Positions 44,174 through 56,264 of a stretch of DNA of 64,000 bases are shown in pieces. The notes below the pieces were generated by a model. That model was given only the letters and a program-made list of their open reading frames with translations, ran no database searches and had not been told where the DNA came from. Position 1 is the first letter of the stretch. Every line of letters starts with the position of its first letter. Source of the stretch: Beroe forskalii (Eukaryota; Ctenophora; Nuda; Beroida; Beroidae); assembly GCA_011033025.1 (NCBI GenBank), contig WFMF01000327.1, positions 124,001 to 188,000 of the forward strand. Reading direction: 5' to 3'. The translations under genes and the position numbers were made by a program.

Positions 44174-45970
44174 CAATGACCACAGTTCAGAACTCAGAAG
44201 TGCCGTACCTTCCTGGTTTGTTCGTCCCATATACGCGAAATACAGACTGAAATCTGACACTTGTTTGATGTCACTTCTACACTTCTATCATTGCCATTCC
44301 TTTCAGATAAACTTCTTTGGTATGACACCAAAATATGATAATACTGTTTTAAACACTGAGTACTAATGTATTGTACAATTCTTGTCTAGTGTAATCACCC
44401 AATGATGAATGAATATGGCAATATGTAAACCATAGGTCACAATGCTGCTATATCACAAGTGCAAAAAAGCAAGAGGCAAGAACTCGGTGAGTTCCTACTT
44501 ACCTAGTGATATCTCTGTTCTGGAATATCATTAAACTTATACTAGATTCCTGCTTTTTAAATTTTGATACACCTTTAAACTTTTTCTGTAACCGTGATTT
44601 TTCATATCAATTGTTAGCGGCAAAAACGGCAAAAAATAGGGGGGGGGGGGAATATGCGGATATGGAGCGATATATTTGGTGAAATAAGAAAATTTAACGC
44701 GGAGTTCCACTTGGAAAACCGCAGATTTTTATCCGGATTTTACTTTGAACCCACACGGTATTTCGAGCAAAATCCGCATATAATTTCACATTGCACAAAA
44801 AACATGATGTAAATCTGTGTTTACATCATGTTTCGTTCCATCTGCTATGATGATAAAGCATGAAACTGTGAGGTGTGTTTCATTTCAAAACGGGAGTTGA
44901 GTAGCTGCAATGTTTGTTATCTCATTATCAGAATGTTTAGTCATTGATGATCATTGAAGTTTACAAGGCGTCAATGAGACTTTTTAGTGCAAAATTTGAC
45001 TCATGATCAAGAATTTTGGTTTAAAAAGTAGAAATAATGTAAGAGTTAAGAAACATGAGCTTGTTCCTCGTCTTAGACAGCGGATGGCGGTAGCAGAGGG
45101 TGAAGTGGGGGTGGGTGTTGAGTGGGGCCGGAGCGATGCAGGATAAGACAAAGTGATATCATTGCTTATCAATAATTTAAAGACGAATAATATGAATTAA
45201 TATTGAATTTAAAGGCGAATAGTATTGAGTTACAATCCCAAATACCTGTTTAGGAGGGTCGGGTGCCCGGCCTAGCTTCCTGCGACGCGAACTGTGCCTC
45301 GTCCGACTAGGTAACTGAAATGTTTTGAACCTTGTACAAAGAGAATGCTATCACTCCGTTAGTTAATTATTAAGTTAGTAATAACTAAGGTACTCAAAAG
45401 TGGTTATTTTGATTCTTATTCTAGTTTTCAATTGGTTGAATGGTCAAGGAAACTCTGGAAATCTTGTTGAGAGGTCTGTTATGGGGATAATGGTTATTGG
45501 AACACAAATCAGTAAAATATGCTGAACATGCAATGCACATGCTTTGACAATGATACACAATAAGCGTATGGCGGACCAGCGATCATTAATCTGACAAAGT
45601 TAGTGACCAAAGTGGAGACTGGAGAATCATCTCATTTCCTATCAATTTATTGAAATTTATTGGTTAAATGAGATCCATTCTCCAAATTCCTTCAGGTCGC
45701 ACACTTTGCAAATCAGCTGACAGATAATTAATAATAATGGATAATTCAGCAATTTATTGCCAGCAGCGCAGAACTTTAATTGGAGATTAATTCATCTGCT
45801 GAGTTCGGCAGAATTTGATGAAAACAAACCACACCCTACAGGTTTATTACTTTATTAGTTTATTCACCGTTTAGATGCATTGTCAGGACGTCCATACGTG
45901 CTAAGCTTTTGTTGGGCCACTATATTATAATTAGAGTGAGACAATAAGTACTATGAGTTTTCTGTGAGCG
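44174..45970. other. No confirmed gene; one hairpin
   Basis: 44801-44832 is a hairpin with 13-base arms AACATGATGTAAA. A G12 run lies near 44640. The minus strand at about 45060-45145 is GC-richer and open in two frames, possibly an upstream exon of the TMC-like gene, but no splice pair could be fixed. Confidence 0.4.
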
Positions 45971-46176
45971 ATTGTGGTTCTCCATAACACGAAATTTAGG
46001 TCATTTTCTCTTCTCACATCCAATGCTTCAAAAGCTGAAAAGAAACCGTCAAACTTCACACAATGCCGCATTGACCTTGTTTCTAGGAAAAACAGATGTT
46101 CTGGAATTCAAGTCAATATATACATAAATATATGCTCCTGGTTGTTCCACATCTCAGATTTAATTTCAGTGACAAG

Positions 46177-46551
46177 ATGCTGGCTTTTGTTTTCATCTCG
46201 TTGGTGCTCCTTTCTGCCACCAGAGCAGCTCTAATCTCATCAGAGGACCAAGAAGGAATACAGCAATGTCTCAGGGAAAAGCACGTAGCGCTCGGCGTCG
46301 ACTGGGCTTCTAACGCCAGCAAGTCTGCAGGAAGTCTGGTTTCCTTCAAGAGGAAGAAGAGGGAAGTGGGGACACCACGACAATCCAGCATGGTGTTCCG
46401 GGGCAGCTGTGCAGAGTATATGGAGCTGATGGGACCGGCTGTGGAAGCGATGCAGAAGATGGGAGTGCAGCACCTGACAGTAGGGTGCTCCGTTAACAAG
46501 CACGCAGTCATTTCCTGCGTTTACAGCTACCGGATGCCTTCAAAAGTATAA
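46177..46551 (+). CDS. Small secreted protein with furin-type site, unknown family
   Basis: 124 codons in one exon. The chosen start gives a clear signal peptide (MLAFVFISLVLLSATRA, likely cut before ALISS). An upstream in-frame ATG at 46096 would bury it. TAATTTCAG just before the ATG (46162-46170) looks like a splice acceptor, so the leader may be spliced. The mature part has an N-glycosylation site (NAS), a basic cleavage site KRKKRE near residue 65, and four cysteines, one before and three after that site. This pattern fits a prohormone-like, toxin-like or defence-type secreted peptide whose halves could be held by a disulfide, but no family was recognised. Confidence 0.65.
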   Translation: MLAFVFISLVLLSATRAALISSEDQEGIQQCLREKHVALGVDWASNASKSAGSLVSFKRKKREVGTPRQSSMVFRGSCAEYMELMGPAVEAMQKMGVQHLTVGCSVNKHAVISCVYSYRMPSKV

Positions 46552-46601
46552 GTTGGTACTGTCGGAGACAAACTGGTTCAGGGTTCAAGGAAACGACACT
46601 T

Positions 46602-46607
46602 AATAAA
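46602..46607 (+). terminator. Polyadenylation signal AATAAA
   Basis: It lies 51 bases after the stop codon of the secreted-protein gene. Confidence 0.55.
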
Positions 46608-47680
46608 CACTTTAGTAAACATATTATAATGGGATTCTTTCAATGAATATATTTTTTCAAGCCAATAGAATATATTCGTGAAATTTCAAATGTTTCAATT
46701 ATCAAATTAAGAGTTTGTCTTACTGAGTAAAATTTTATAATTCTGTTAGTCTGTTAGTCAGTTACTGGGTTAACTTTCTATGAATCAAACACAGCAAAAA
46801 ATAGCATAACTAATTCGTAAGAGCAAACCCCAGCAGTTCGAGGGTTACGATGATAATTGATTAAACGGGATTTAAAACGTATCAAACTGTGATAATTTCT
46901 GAAGTTTGAAGAAACATTCCATTTTTCTAATCTATCATTCTCTATAATGCAGTATGCAATGACAGACCATGGTCACATGGTTTCAGTTTGGCTAAGGCCA
47001 TTGTTGAATGGCTATTTAACCGTTAAATTTTTGGGATTTAGCCTTAATTTAAAGGAACTCTCGACATTCAACAATTGAACCATGGTGATGACTAATGATT
47101 GATGCTATGGCACCTCATTACCATACTTCATATCATCCTGCATCCAATTACTCAAGTATCACGTGCGTTATCTAATTAAAATGCAAGTGCCGGGATTGAA
47201 GATTTCTAGGCTCTAGCAAAGGGTGGTTGACCGTCACTAGAAAGATCAGAATAGGTAGTTTCATTATTCATAAGGCACTAACTACTTAACTCTTTTACTG
47301 CACTCAATAAACATGAGGTAGCGGGTAGATAATTTGGATTATAATAAACCTAATTGTGCTTAGTCTACGGTTTATCTGAACTTGTGCGGGTGATGAACTG
47401 ATAAAGAAGATCATTGAAATGGAAATTAAAGGCACACAGTAGGTACTTTGTTGAAGCTCATTACTCGAATTGGGCAAACCACTAATTTTGATGCTTAGGG
47501 CGGTACCTTTCTTTTCAATTCTTCAAGTTGGATAACAGTACTTTGCTTGTTTGCTAACTATAGCTGCATCAAAAACTGTTTTCAATCTGATATTATGATC
47601 TGTTCATTCAAAAGTTCGAAGATGTGTCAGTCTAAATACCTAAATGTTGATCCAACAGTTTACCTATCATTTATTAGATT
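46608..47680. other. Intergenic, no gene recognised
   Basis: AT-rich. The end (47547-47680) may hold 5' sequence of the GPCR gene. Confidence 0.5.
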
Positions 47681-49306
47681 ATGGTGTTACATTGGTGGTT
47701 CTTCCTATGGTCCCTATCTAATTCCGGGTCAACAGAATCCGAACTAATTTCTCAAGAAAATCCTGATGAAGTTATTCCATTGATCCTTAGCAATGCAACT
47801 TCTGCTCTTTCAATTCTGATCACAACTGTCAAATTGGACATAGCGACAGTGCCATCAGACACAGGTCGTGTCAGCTCCCGAAGACCAGGATTAGTTACAC
47901 CGAGGGCCGAACCACACCCTATAGAGGAGAAGGAACAGGATGGTAAAAGCATACAGGATGACAGTAGGAAGGATAATGATAAAAAGGATGAGAGCAAAAA
48001 GAATAAGAGCATCACTTCTTCAATTTCATTTGGAATCATTGCACCAAACTTCGTCATTTGCCTCTTTTGCTTGGCACTGAATGGTCTCATCATAAAATTT
48101 TACTGGAATTCAATATCCTCGATAGTTTCCTTGATGTACTTTACAAATGCCATTGTTGCAGTGTGCATTGGACTTGGTACATTGCTTCAAAATGTGGCTT
48201 TGATTTGCCAGTATAACAATGCATCAAAAGCAGCCAGTTACTTGGCAATAGTGAGTTATGTGTTCATCGGAGCATCAATCAGAACAAGCACTTTAGTCAA
48301 CATGATTTTGTGTTTGGTAAGAGCAATCAATATCATCAACCCATTCTATCACACCAACAAAGCTCTCATAGTCTCATCAGTTATTTCATATGCCATACTT
48401 TGGGCAGGAATTGCCATATTTGATGCTGCCAGGTTCATTTGGAAAAATACTCTACAACCTGACCTATATCTATATGTCATCAAGACATTCATTATCAAGC
48501 CAGAAGTTGGGTTTTCATCCCTGAAATGGATTTCATCAAAATCTCTGACGGTGGCAGAAGATATGATAGTGTTGTTTGGACCAGTATTTGTCGTACCAGT
48601 TATGGTTCTCGTTGTCTCAACTGTAGTTCAGGTTAGGTTATCATAATATCTAATTATCCAAATACTCAAATATTCCAAAATCCTTTGCTTATTATATTAT
48701 TTTCTTCGATAATTCAAATTTTAGATCCCCAAAACCCATTGATAAATTGTGACTGTAAATTGTCGACTTTGCTGATGAATCTGTATTTCCTAATTTTCGA
48801 TTTGGCATAACTCATTTACAAAAACTGTTCAGGTGGTAAACCTAATCAAAAGTAGTGAAATCAATGCTCGTGCAGCTAAAAAACGGGCTGCTACAACAAT
48901 CCTAATACTGTCCTCCACATTTGTCACTTGCAACCTGACCTCTATTGTCATTTGGATTGCAGCGTATCATGACTACATGCAACGGCAGTATAAAAGTGTT
49001 GCTGGCGAAAAAAGCATCAAGTCTTTAAATTGGATTCAACTCTGGTTGATCTACTTTTCTGGAACAACTCTTTTCCTTATTTGCTCAACCCTTACTCCAC
49101 TTGTTATCGTGATGAGAGGTGACTTCAACGCAGAAAAAGGACTGAGTAAGTTCGTTTGGGACTTGTGTCAGAGATTAAAGCCGCATGGATGCAGAAAAGG
49201 AGGAAAGTCCTCATTGATACCAAGACTAATGAGACTGCATTCTAACATAGATAGAAGGACTAGGACTGCCCAACTGCAGGAAACTGCATTGTCTAGAATA
49301 TCATGA
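47681..49306 (+). CDS. Class A-like G protein-coupled receptor, divergent
   Basis: Two exons, 47681-48631 and 48833-49306, joined by a 201-base GT-AG intron in phase 0; 474 residues. The N-terminal 115 residues are extracellular in character, start with a possible signal sequence (MVLHWWFFLWSL), have an NAT glycosylation site and a highly charged stretch (EEKEQDGKS to KKNKS). Seven membrane helices follow: about 117-140 (LN at the conserved 1.50 position), 148-170, 186-212 ending LVRAINIINPFY (in place of DRY), 229-252 with tryptophan 241, 293-320 with proline 306, 336-361, and 383-411 ending CSTLTPLVIV (in place of NPxxY). The conserved cysteine at the top of helix 3 and the CWxP of helix 6 are not seen. 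It is probably an orphan invertebrate receptor; ligand unknown. An upstream exon is possible. Confidence 0.82.
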
Positions 49307-49312
49307 TTTTAA

Positions 49313-49318
49313 AATAAA
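49313..49318 (+). terminator. Polyadenylation signal AATAAA
   Basis: Seven bases after the GPCR stop codon; close, but the best candidate. Confidence 0.4.
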
Positions 49319-49540
49319 ATTGTTTTGATCATTTCAAAGTTTTAAAGCAATATTCATTATTCATCACCTTCAAGTACCTCAATGATATACCTACTTACCT
49401 ATAATAATAAAATTAGTGACTATAAAAGTTATATAAGATATTAAATATGGGTCTATCAATCATAGTGTCAAATACAAGATGTCTTGCTAAGTAAACTTAA
49501 GAGCTTAATAAGCTAGGCACAGTTAGCAAGTCAGCAGTTT

Positions 49541-50371
49541 CTAAACAGCAGCAACTTTGCAACAGAGCTCCAGTGTACTAACAGAAATGGTGTCCTCATT
49601 CTCTGGTTCCTCCACAGGTGGAAGGTAGTGGGGTCCATCACTTGTAATACGATGTTCCGTGATATCCACCTCAAGTTCCCCACTATCCTCCTCCAGAACC
49701 TTCACATTGCCATTCTCCTCCTCCAGTACCTTCACATTGCCATTCTCCTCCTCCAGTACCTTCACATTGCCATTCTCCTCCTCCAGTACCTTAACATTGC
49801 CATTCTCCTCCTCCAATACCTTCGCATTGCCATTCTCCTCCTCAGATACTCCTTCATTTGGTGATTTGATTGCTTTATCAGTCTCAAGGGGTTGCTCAGT
49901 GTATTCGAAAGAATCTTCTTTAGCTAGACTATTTCTTGTTGAGAAATTTTGGTTTTCCATGCCTTCTTCGGCATTGGTTTCCTCATCTGGGGGCGTGGTA
50001 TTATCAGCTGCATCACTTGCCTCTTGGATGGTTTCATCCACATCCACATTCACTAAATTTACTTCTTGGTTATTGTCAACTTCAGCAGTGATACCGTTTT
50101 TGATTTGTTTACTTCCATCTTGAGTGGAACTTTCAACAGAGTCATCACCCTTGTGATTATCATCAATAACATTGAAATCGCCAATATCTTCCCCATCTAC
50201 TATGCTATCAGTATTTTGTTCCTCTTCGATTGAGGGGTCAGATCGTGGAGGTAAGGGAGGAGTAGAAGACCTCGGGGGAAGAGGAGGGCTTTCTGAGGGA
50301 ACTCCTTCATCAGCAAGATCTGCTGCTGCAACTTTATTTTCAATGACTTCTTCCTCTTTCCCATCGCCCAT
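49541..50371 (-). CDS. Acidic disordered protein with decapeptide repeats
   Basis: 276 codons in one exon, with an in-frame stop just upstream of the ATG. It is strongly acidic and of low complexity. Residues 29-44 hold two PPLPPRS motifs, the form of class II SH3 ligands. Residues 176-229 are about five repeats of VLEEENGNVK, coded by a 30-base tandem repeat at 49685-49849 that keeps frame. The end is STLELCCKVAAV. Two adjacent cysteines near the end could be lipidated, which is only a guess. No membrane helix or enzyme domain. The gene is convergent with the GPCR gene, 235 bases apart. Function unknown; an adaptor or scaffold role is one reading of the SH3 motifs. Confidence 0.7.
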   Translation of the reverse strand: MGDGKEEEVIENKVAAADLADEGVPSESPPLPPRSSTPPLPPRSDPSIEEEQNTDSIVDGEDIGDFNVIDDNHKGDDSVESSTQDGSKQIKNGITAEVDNNQEVNLVNVDVDETIQEASDAADNTTPPDEETNAEEGMENQNFSTRNSLAKEDSFEYTEQPLETDKAIKSPNEGVSEEENGNAKVLEEENGNVKVLEEENGNVKVLEEENGNVKVLEEENGNVKVLEEDSGELEVDITEHRITSDGPHYLPPVEEPENEDTISVSTLELCCKVAAV

Positions 50372-51448
50372 AGGGATGTTTTTAGTTACGAGTGCAACTT
50401 TCTTTGTCCCTTATCTAGGATTTTTCAAAAGTTTTAACTCGCTCCATTATCATGCCCCATCTAGAATCTTCAAAACCATCAGTTATGCTAGAGAATTCAT
50501 GTTTGCTAAAACATAATTACAGTTACCCATTTTACCATATTCTTCGCAGCAGTATCATAATTTGAAATTTATAAAGTACAAAATCACAGAACTTGAAATA
50601 AAAAAGCAAAAAGATTGAGATTGCATATATAACGAATACGGGAGAAAATATATTATTTAGGTATAGACGTCACTGCATACCAGGTACTTCTTTTTTCTAT
50701 AAGTAACTTTAAATGGGAAAACAGACCCAGAAATCGGAATTCATTAGTATGTTAATAGTGGTATTGCAGCAAAACAAAAGATCACGAAACATTTGCAGCA
50801 ATTTTACCTTTTATGGCATGCTTGAACTGAATTGTTGGTATTGTGTTTTTAACTAAATTTTCATTGCATAAGGGCAATCCTCTCGACTGTCTTATTACGA
50901 ATAAATTAGAATATATTGTGATGGACACAACTCCATAACAAACAGGTTGTTAATTTATTTTGACAATAGGAGATTGATTTTGCTATGATGCTTATTGATA
51001 TAGGTACCGGGTACGTCATGAAATCATTTTCTAATCAGAATGGTTACAGTTTTATTGTGTAAGTAGCAAACCAACACTATACATGATAGCAACATTTGAC
51101 GAAATTATCTTTTTATCTCTACCTAATTCAGTATTTAAAAAGCTGAAACTTTAACAGATGCTATTGCTTCTAATATAGCAAGTAATATGGTAACTGAGTA
51201 ACTGGATTCACTAACGATGAGCCTGAAACTTTTAATTACCGTAATACTTAAAAACAGATGCGTTGAAATCTTCTCTTACAGTCAACTAATCAATGATAAA
51301 TAAGTAAGTTCAACTAATAATAACTATACACCAAAAAATAGGCTCTTGTTAATTGTTCAATTTTAGGCCGACTGTTGAATAGAATAAAATCTAATAAAGT
51401 ACATAAAATTTAATATATCTAAGCATGCTAACTAACTTTACGATATTT
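50372..51448. other. Intergenic, no gene recognised
   Basis: AT-rich with no supported frame. Confidence 0.5.
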
Positions 51449-51625
51449 AAAGACCCGCGCCTATAGCTCTATAGGGTCCATTTTGCGATGTCTCCCGATT
51501 CCCGTATACGTAGCTCGAGAGATGTATCCGGTTTAGACCCGCAGCCAGTCTAAGGTTGATGGTCTAAACCAGTATCTGAACCCGATCTATCAAGGGCTTA
51601 TGTATTAAAAAGACACAGATGAAGA
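51449..51625. repeat. Dispersed repeat, copy 1
   Basis: Shares AAAGAC-CGCGCCT, a TATCCGGTTT-like word, GTCTAAACCA-TAT-TG and ACCCGATC in the same order as 53044-53208. The spacing differs, so it is an old dispersed family. Confidence 0.55.
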
Positions 51626-51763
51626 ACTCTATAAAAACAGTAAAAAGCTTCTGCTACCCTGCTTCAATTACTCTCACTTCAATTGTTTGATTACGGCGCA
51701 ATGAAATTATGAAATATCTTTTCTACATTCTCATAGAAGTGGAGCATCATACATACTGCTCAC

Positions 51764-51935
51764 TAGGTACAAAGAATTTCGCAATAAATAAAAACTGCTC
51801 GTCAGTGAATTGTAACTTTCTGAATTTCCCGTCGCTGGACACAAGAAAATTCACTTCAAACGGAAAAAAGGAGAAAACACTTGCAATACCGCTAGCCAAG
51901 CAGATCTGGACACTTATTGCTTCATCATTGATCTT
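51764..51935 (-). CDS. Possible single exon, unknown
   Basis: 172 bases between an acceptor (GCTACAG) and a strong donor (GTGAGC) on the minus strand, open throughout, with protein-like composition (for example FPFEVNFLVSSDGKFRKLQF). No neighbouring exon was found, so it could be chance or a stranded exon. Confidence 0.28.
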
Positions 51936-52143
51936 CTGTAGCACACCTTAAGAGCAATCATAATGTATACATGTAAAAAGTACAATGTAAACCGTACAAT
52001 CTGGTATTATATGATTTGTAGTGGTAAAAAGAGCAATTCAAGGTGTTTCATGAACAACTTATGTTCTGTATATTTTGTAACTTTTTTGCGTTTTGGGACC
52101 GCCACATTGCATTTCTAATCAAACTTCTCAGACCTATTATACG

Positions 52144-52236
52144 CCGCGCACGAGAAATGGGCGGTTAAACGTCATCAACACACTACATCATGAGATGATA
52201 ATGACGTCATCTTGCCCGCCTATTTCTCGTACGCGG
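52144..52236. mobile_element. Short palindromic element
   Basis: CCGCGCACGAGAAATGGGCGG on the left is matched, with two changes, by the complement of the right end. The inner sequence is partly palindromic around CATCATGAGATG and TGACGTCA. Its end motif resembles CGCACGAAAAATAGGCGG in the CACGTG-rich units, and its core words recur at 54054-54100. Confidence 0.5.
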
Positions 52237-53043
52237 GGTTTAATTTAACTCAGAGATTCAAGGCAGACCGTACAGGCAGCAGGCTGCGTTCGTTACTTCT
52301 CCGAATCTCATGTGCCTAGAATTTAACTGCCTCAGTTCGGATGCCTCTCGGGCATAATCGAAAGATGAGCTCGCTTCATTGATTGCCTCAAGCTCAAAAC
52401 TTCATAAGTACTTCAGAATATAGCATAATATGATATCATGCCGAGCAGCACAAAGAAGTTCTTGACATGATGTACGCTTTCTCGTGTCCATTTTCAATCT
52501 AACTCCGTCAGACTTGTAACAAAGTGGTGTCGCAAAGTACCATGACACCATGATAACAAAGGGCGGGAGACAATGCTTCATTTGCTTGGATGACTTCTCG
52601 AGAAGGGCACTAAAATTATAGTTATATTAAGATCATATTCTGTTTGAATGTGCTGGGAACGGGGGCGTGAATAAATAGCTTGGTGACTGTGAAATTATTT
52701 ATACTTAGAGAAAATAACTTGAGTGAAATCGAGACTTGTATTGAGACCATTAAGACAAGTTACAAAACACTACGTCATATCAAAATGAATATTAAATACA
52801 ATACAAAAGACCTAAAGACACAACCGTCACGACAGACAACAAGTATTACCCTCCTTCTGATCACACTGGTACAGTGTAGGTACAAACAAGAGAGAGCATG
52901 TATTGGATGTGGTACTGGAAATATAAAACTCGATTCCGATGTCCACATACACACAAACACACGAGATCTAGTGAACACAGTTAGACAATTGTGTACGAAT
53001 GATATTGGGCAGTGATGTCATAATCATGAATCTTCATAAATTA

Positions 53044-53208
53044 CAAAGACACGCGCCTCTCTGGTCCCTTTTAGGATAATTGCTGACGGCTCAGCCGGAG
53101 GGAGGTATCCAGTTTTTACCTCCAGCCCGAAAGGCGAGGGTCTAAACCAATATATGGACCCGATCAGGCAAGTTTCTATGTATTATAATAGACATTTAAC
53201 ACCGATGA
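53044..53208. repeat. Dispersed repeat, copy 2
   Basis: Partner of 51449-51625. Confidence 0.55.
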
Positions 53209-56200
53209 AAACGTCAGAGGGTTGTATGATAGTGGTAATACTGCAACTGCTATATATTTGGATAAGTTTGGTTGCAAAACCGCTAAAAACGAGTGGTTTT
53301 CAAAACAAATCTTACTAAAATATTATCGACACTGGTTGCAGTTATAGTACGTAATACAGTAATACGGTTCGTTATAATCGTCATGGCTCACCACTATTCC
53401 TCACCGTATTACTACACATAATTTATGAACAAAACGACTACCTTTTCAGAGAACAGTGTGCCTATTGTAATGCACATTGTACTATCAATCAGGACTTGAA
53501 GCTTTGTGAGGGAGCCGTGTACTGTATTGGCACCCTTTACTACGCTGTAGTACAGAAAAGGTCCCTTGTTCATTACCAAAACTTAACGATGGTATACCGA
53601 CCCTATGTACAATCAGTGTAAGAAATACCTGGATGTAGCAATAGCAGATCGAGTTGATTATTGATTACCATTTACAAGTTCATATATTTTGTAGACATGA
53701 TTATCCATTTAATGGCCATATAATCACAAATGGGCAGATATGAGTCTAAGTGATCACACGCAGATATTATGGAAGGTAAAGCAAATTCACATTTCGAGTC
53801 AAATATAATGGGGTACCGAGCAATGATGATATTACAACCTATTATTATTTGTAAAACTATACTATTTGGGATTTTGTACAATAATTCACGAAGAGATCTC
53901 ACAACGAACAGCTGCAGATACAATCCAACCGGAGCTGCTGATCCACAGCATAACGATCAGTCTACCTGTGTAATGGTCTGTATAGCACCATATTATTACT
54001 ATACTGGAGCAGAGAGCCGGATGAACGCTCCCAGTGGAGAACAGGTGGTTTGAAATCATCAGCACACTACTTAAAGGCGTGATAATGATGTCACATTATT
54101 ACCCTCCCGTGGCTCAAACTCCAGTGTGATAATTATCGATATATCACTCCTTTATAGAACTACTGTACAGTGGCGGAATAATAGAGCATAATATCTTTGA
54201 ATAAATTGTTGATTTTATGAAGGAGCACTCAAAATCTATAAAAACGTTGAATTCAGACGAGGGTCGTCAGACCCGAGTGGGAGGGAGTTCTGTTTTGTCG
54301 GGTAATAATACAATTAACAAACTCATGGATCGTGTGATATCGAAAATTGTCAAACTCGGCTGACGCCTCGTGTGATAATTTTCGATATCACACTCCCATT
54401 CGTTTGTTAATCGTACATTATATAACTGATTTTAGTTGGTGGGCGACCTATCTTGAACCAAGCTCTCTTGTACTCCAAGCTGGTGATTTATGGAGAAGGA
54501 GAGGGAGTTTGGAAATGACCCAAACGATTCCCCTCATACAACAATACATAATATGTACATAATATATCAATATGGGTTCTTGATGGATGATAGGCCGATG
54601 TTTAAAGTTTGAAAAACCTTGCCAGAACTTCAGATTCCATGAAATTTTGAAGGGTAAAAACACTTCGTGGATAGAAGAATGTCAAATTGTTCTATTATTT
54701 CAAACATTGCACACTCCAATGATTTGGAGTGTGATTTGGAGCACTTATTAGCCTCACAAAAGTGGAGAAATGATCACTTTTTTCTTCATTCATATGATCA
54801 CTAGTCACTACTACTCTACTACTAGAGAGAAGAGATGTAGGTGAGAATAAGATAGTAGGGAACGGGGAAATCATGTACCGGTATTTCGAGCCTAGATCTG
54901 ACACTGTTATAACACTGAGAAAATGAACATAATATTTACCTAAATCATTAATCCTCCATCTTGATAAGAGGCAAAGTTTAGGGCCCTAAAATCAAAGGAT
55001 CTTCACTCGTGTACGGTGAAATGACAGTTAAATATAATTTGTTGAATTCAAAAGGGTTCACTGTTAAATTCAGGCTTCTTAAGAAATTCAGTGATGATTA
55101 CCAATTAGGTATCTTGTTACAGAATTTACCAAAAAAATGTGCAGAATATATATTATCATGGCGACAAATTATATTATAGGAGAATAGTTATGCACCACTG
55201 GACATTTTTTTGTAAAAAAAATGCACGTCATAATGATTGTACATTTAGGTACGCAATAAGTTGCTTGTTTTCATAACATTTCCTTTAACGCTATGGGCAG
55301 CACATTCATTATTGTACCAGCACTGGTTAGTGTAGGTGTTAATGGAAACCAGGGCTAGGTCTAATTATCAAAATTAACATGTAATCAAACATCAACATTA
55401 GTTACATGTACACACATACATTATACATTTTCATACAATTACCTAGATTGTTACAGAGCAACATGTACCCATGTATAATGTCCCAGTACCCTCGATACAA
55501 TGCCCAGCTAAGTGAGAGCTTTGGTTTTTATGAATAATATCAATGGAAATTATTTCAGTGGTACAAAGCATCTACATTCTTAACTTTTCACGCCATAATC
55601 ACAGTAAAATTAATTATTCACCACCATTCACAAATGTACACTGATAAAAATAAACTGAACGGCTGGGAACTGGGAACAGTTAAAATATCATGTAGCTATG
55701 TTCCAATCATCCACAGGGAGAGTTCTAAGCAGTAAACCATGCATCATTTCATGGCGTAAAGATAACTCTAATTTACTTCATTCCCGATTCCATCCATACC
55801 TAGCTAAGGTAATATTACATAATGATATAGATTGATGTATATAACATCAACAGATTTCACAGAATGGTGATGTCCAGGAAGACAGAAGTAATCTTATTAT
55901 AATGGACGAAAGAGTAATTAAAAGCAGGAAGCAAACTGCCATGAAGTTTCACTGAACTACTCACTGCTCACATTTGCAGTTTGATAAACGTCAGTTTACA
56001 TTATATGGAGTAAACTGACATTAACACTATGAATTCTTAAAATGTAGAATAATTGCACTTTGCAGTAATGTTATATAGTAAATGGCAATCCATGCTTTTC
56101 ATGATCATGCTTCACAGAGATGGTAGCAAGAGAAGGAACAGTTTGAATTGACTTGTTATATCAAACATTATATTTCAAGATAAGAGGGAAAATAAATAAA

Positions 56201-56264
56201 TCATGCACCCTTTTTGCTTTTGAACACTGATCATGCTTTGTACACTGAGAAGTGATTTTAGTAC
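53209..56264. other. Mostly no gene; one hairpin and repeat fragments
   Basis: 54332-54393 is a hairpin with 17-base arms GTGTGATATCGAAAATT. 54054-54140 is related to the palindromic element at 52144. This stretch should contain the 3' exons of the gene at 56265-57674 if it is complete, but none could be fixed. Confidence 0.45.

Noticed and set aside
46113-46511. 132-codon minus ORF opposite the secreted-protein gene
   Set aside because: The plus frame has a signal peptide, cysteine pattern and polyadenylation signal; the minus frame has none.
49628-50123. Plus-strand ORFs over the decapeptide repeat
   Set aside because: They are shadows of the minus-strand gene caused by its 30-base repeat.
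52680-53015. 111-codon plus ORF
   Set aside because: It lacks an ATG at its start, has no recognisable domain and no splice or promoter context.
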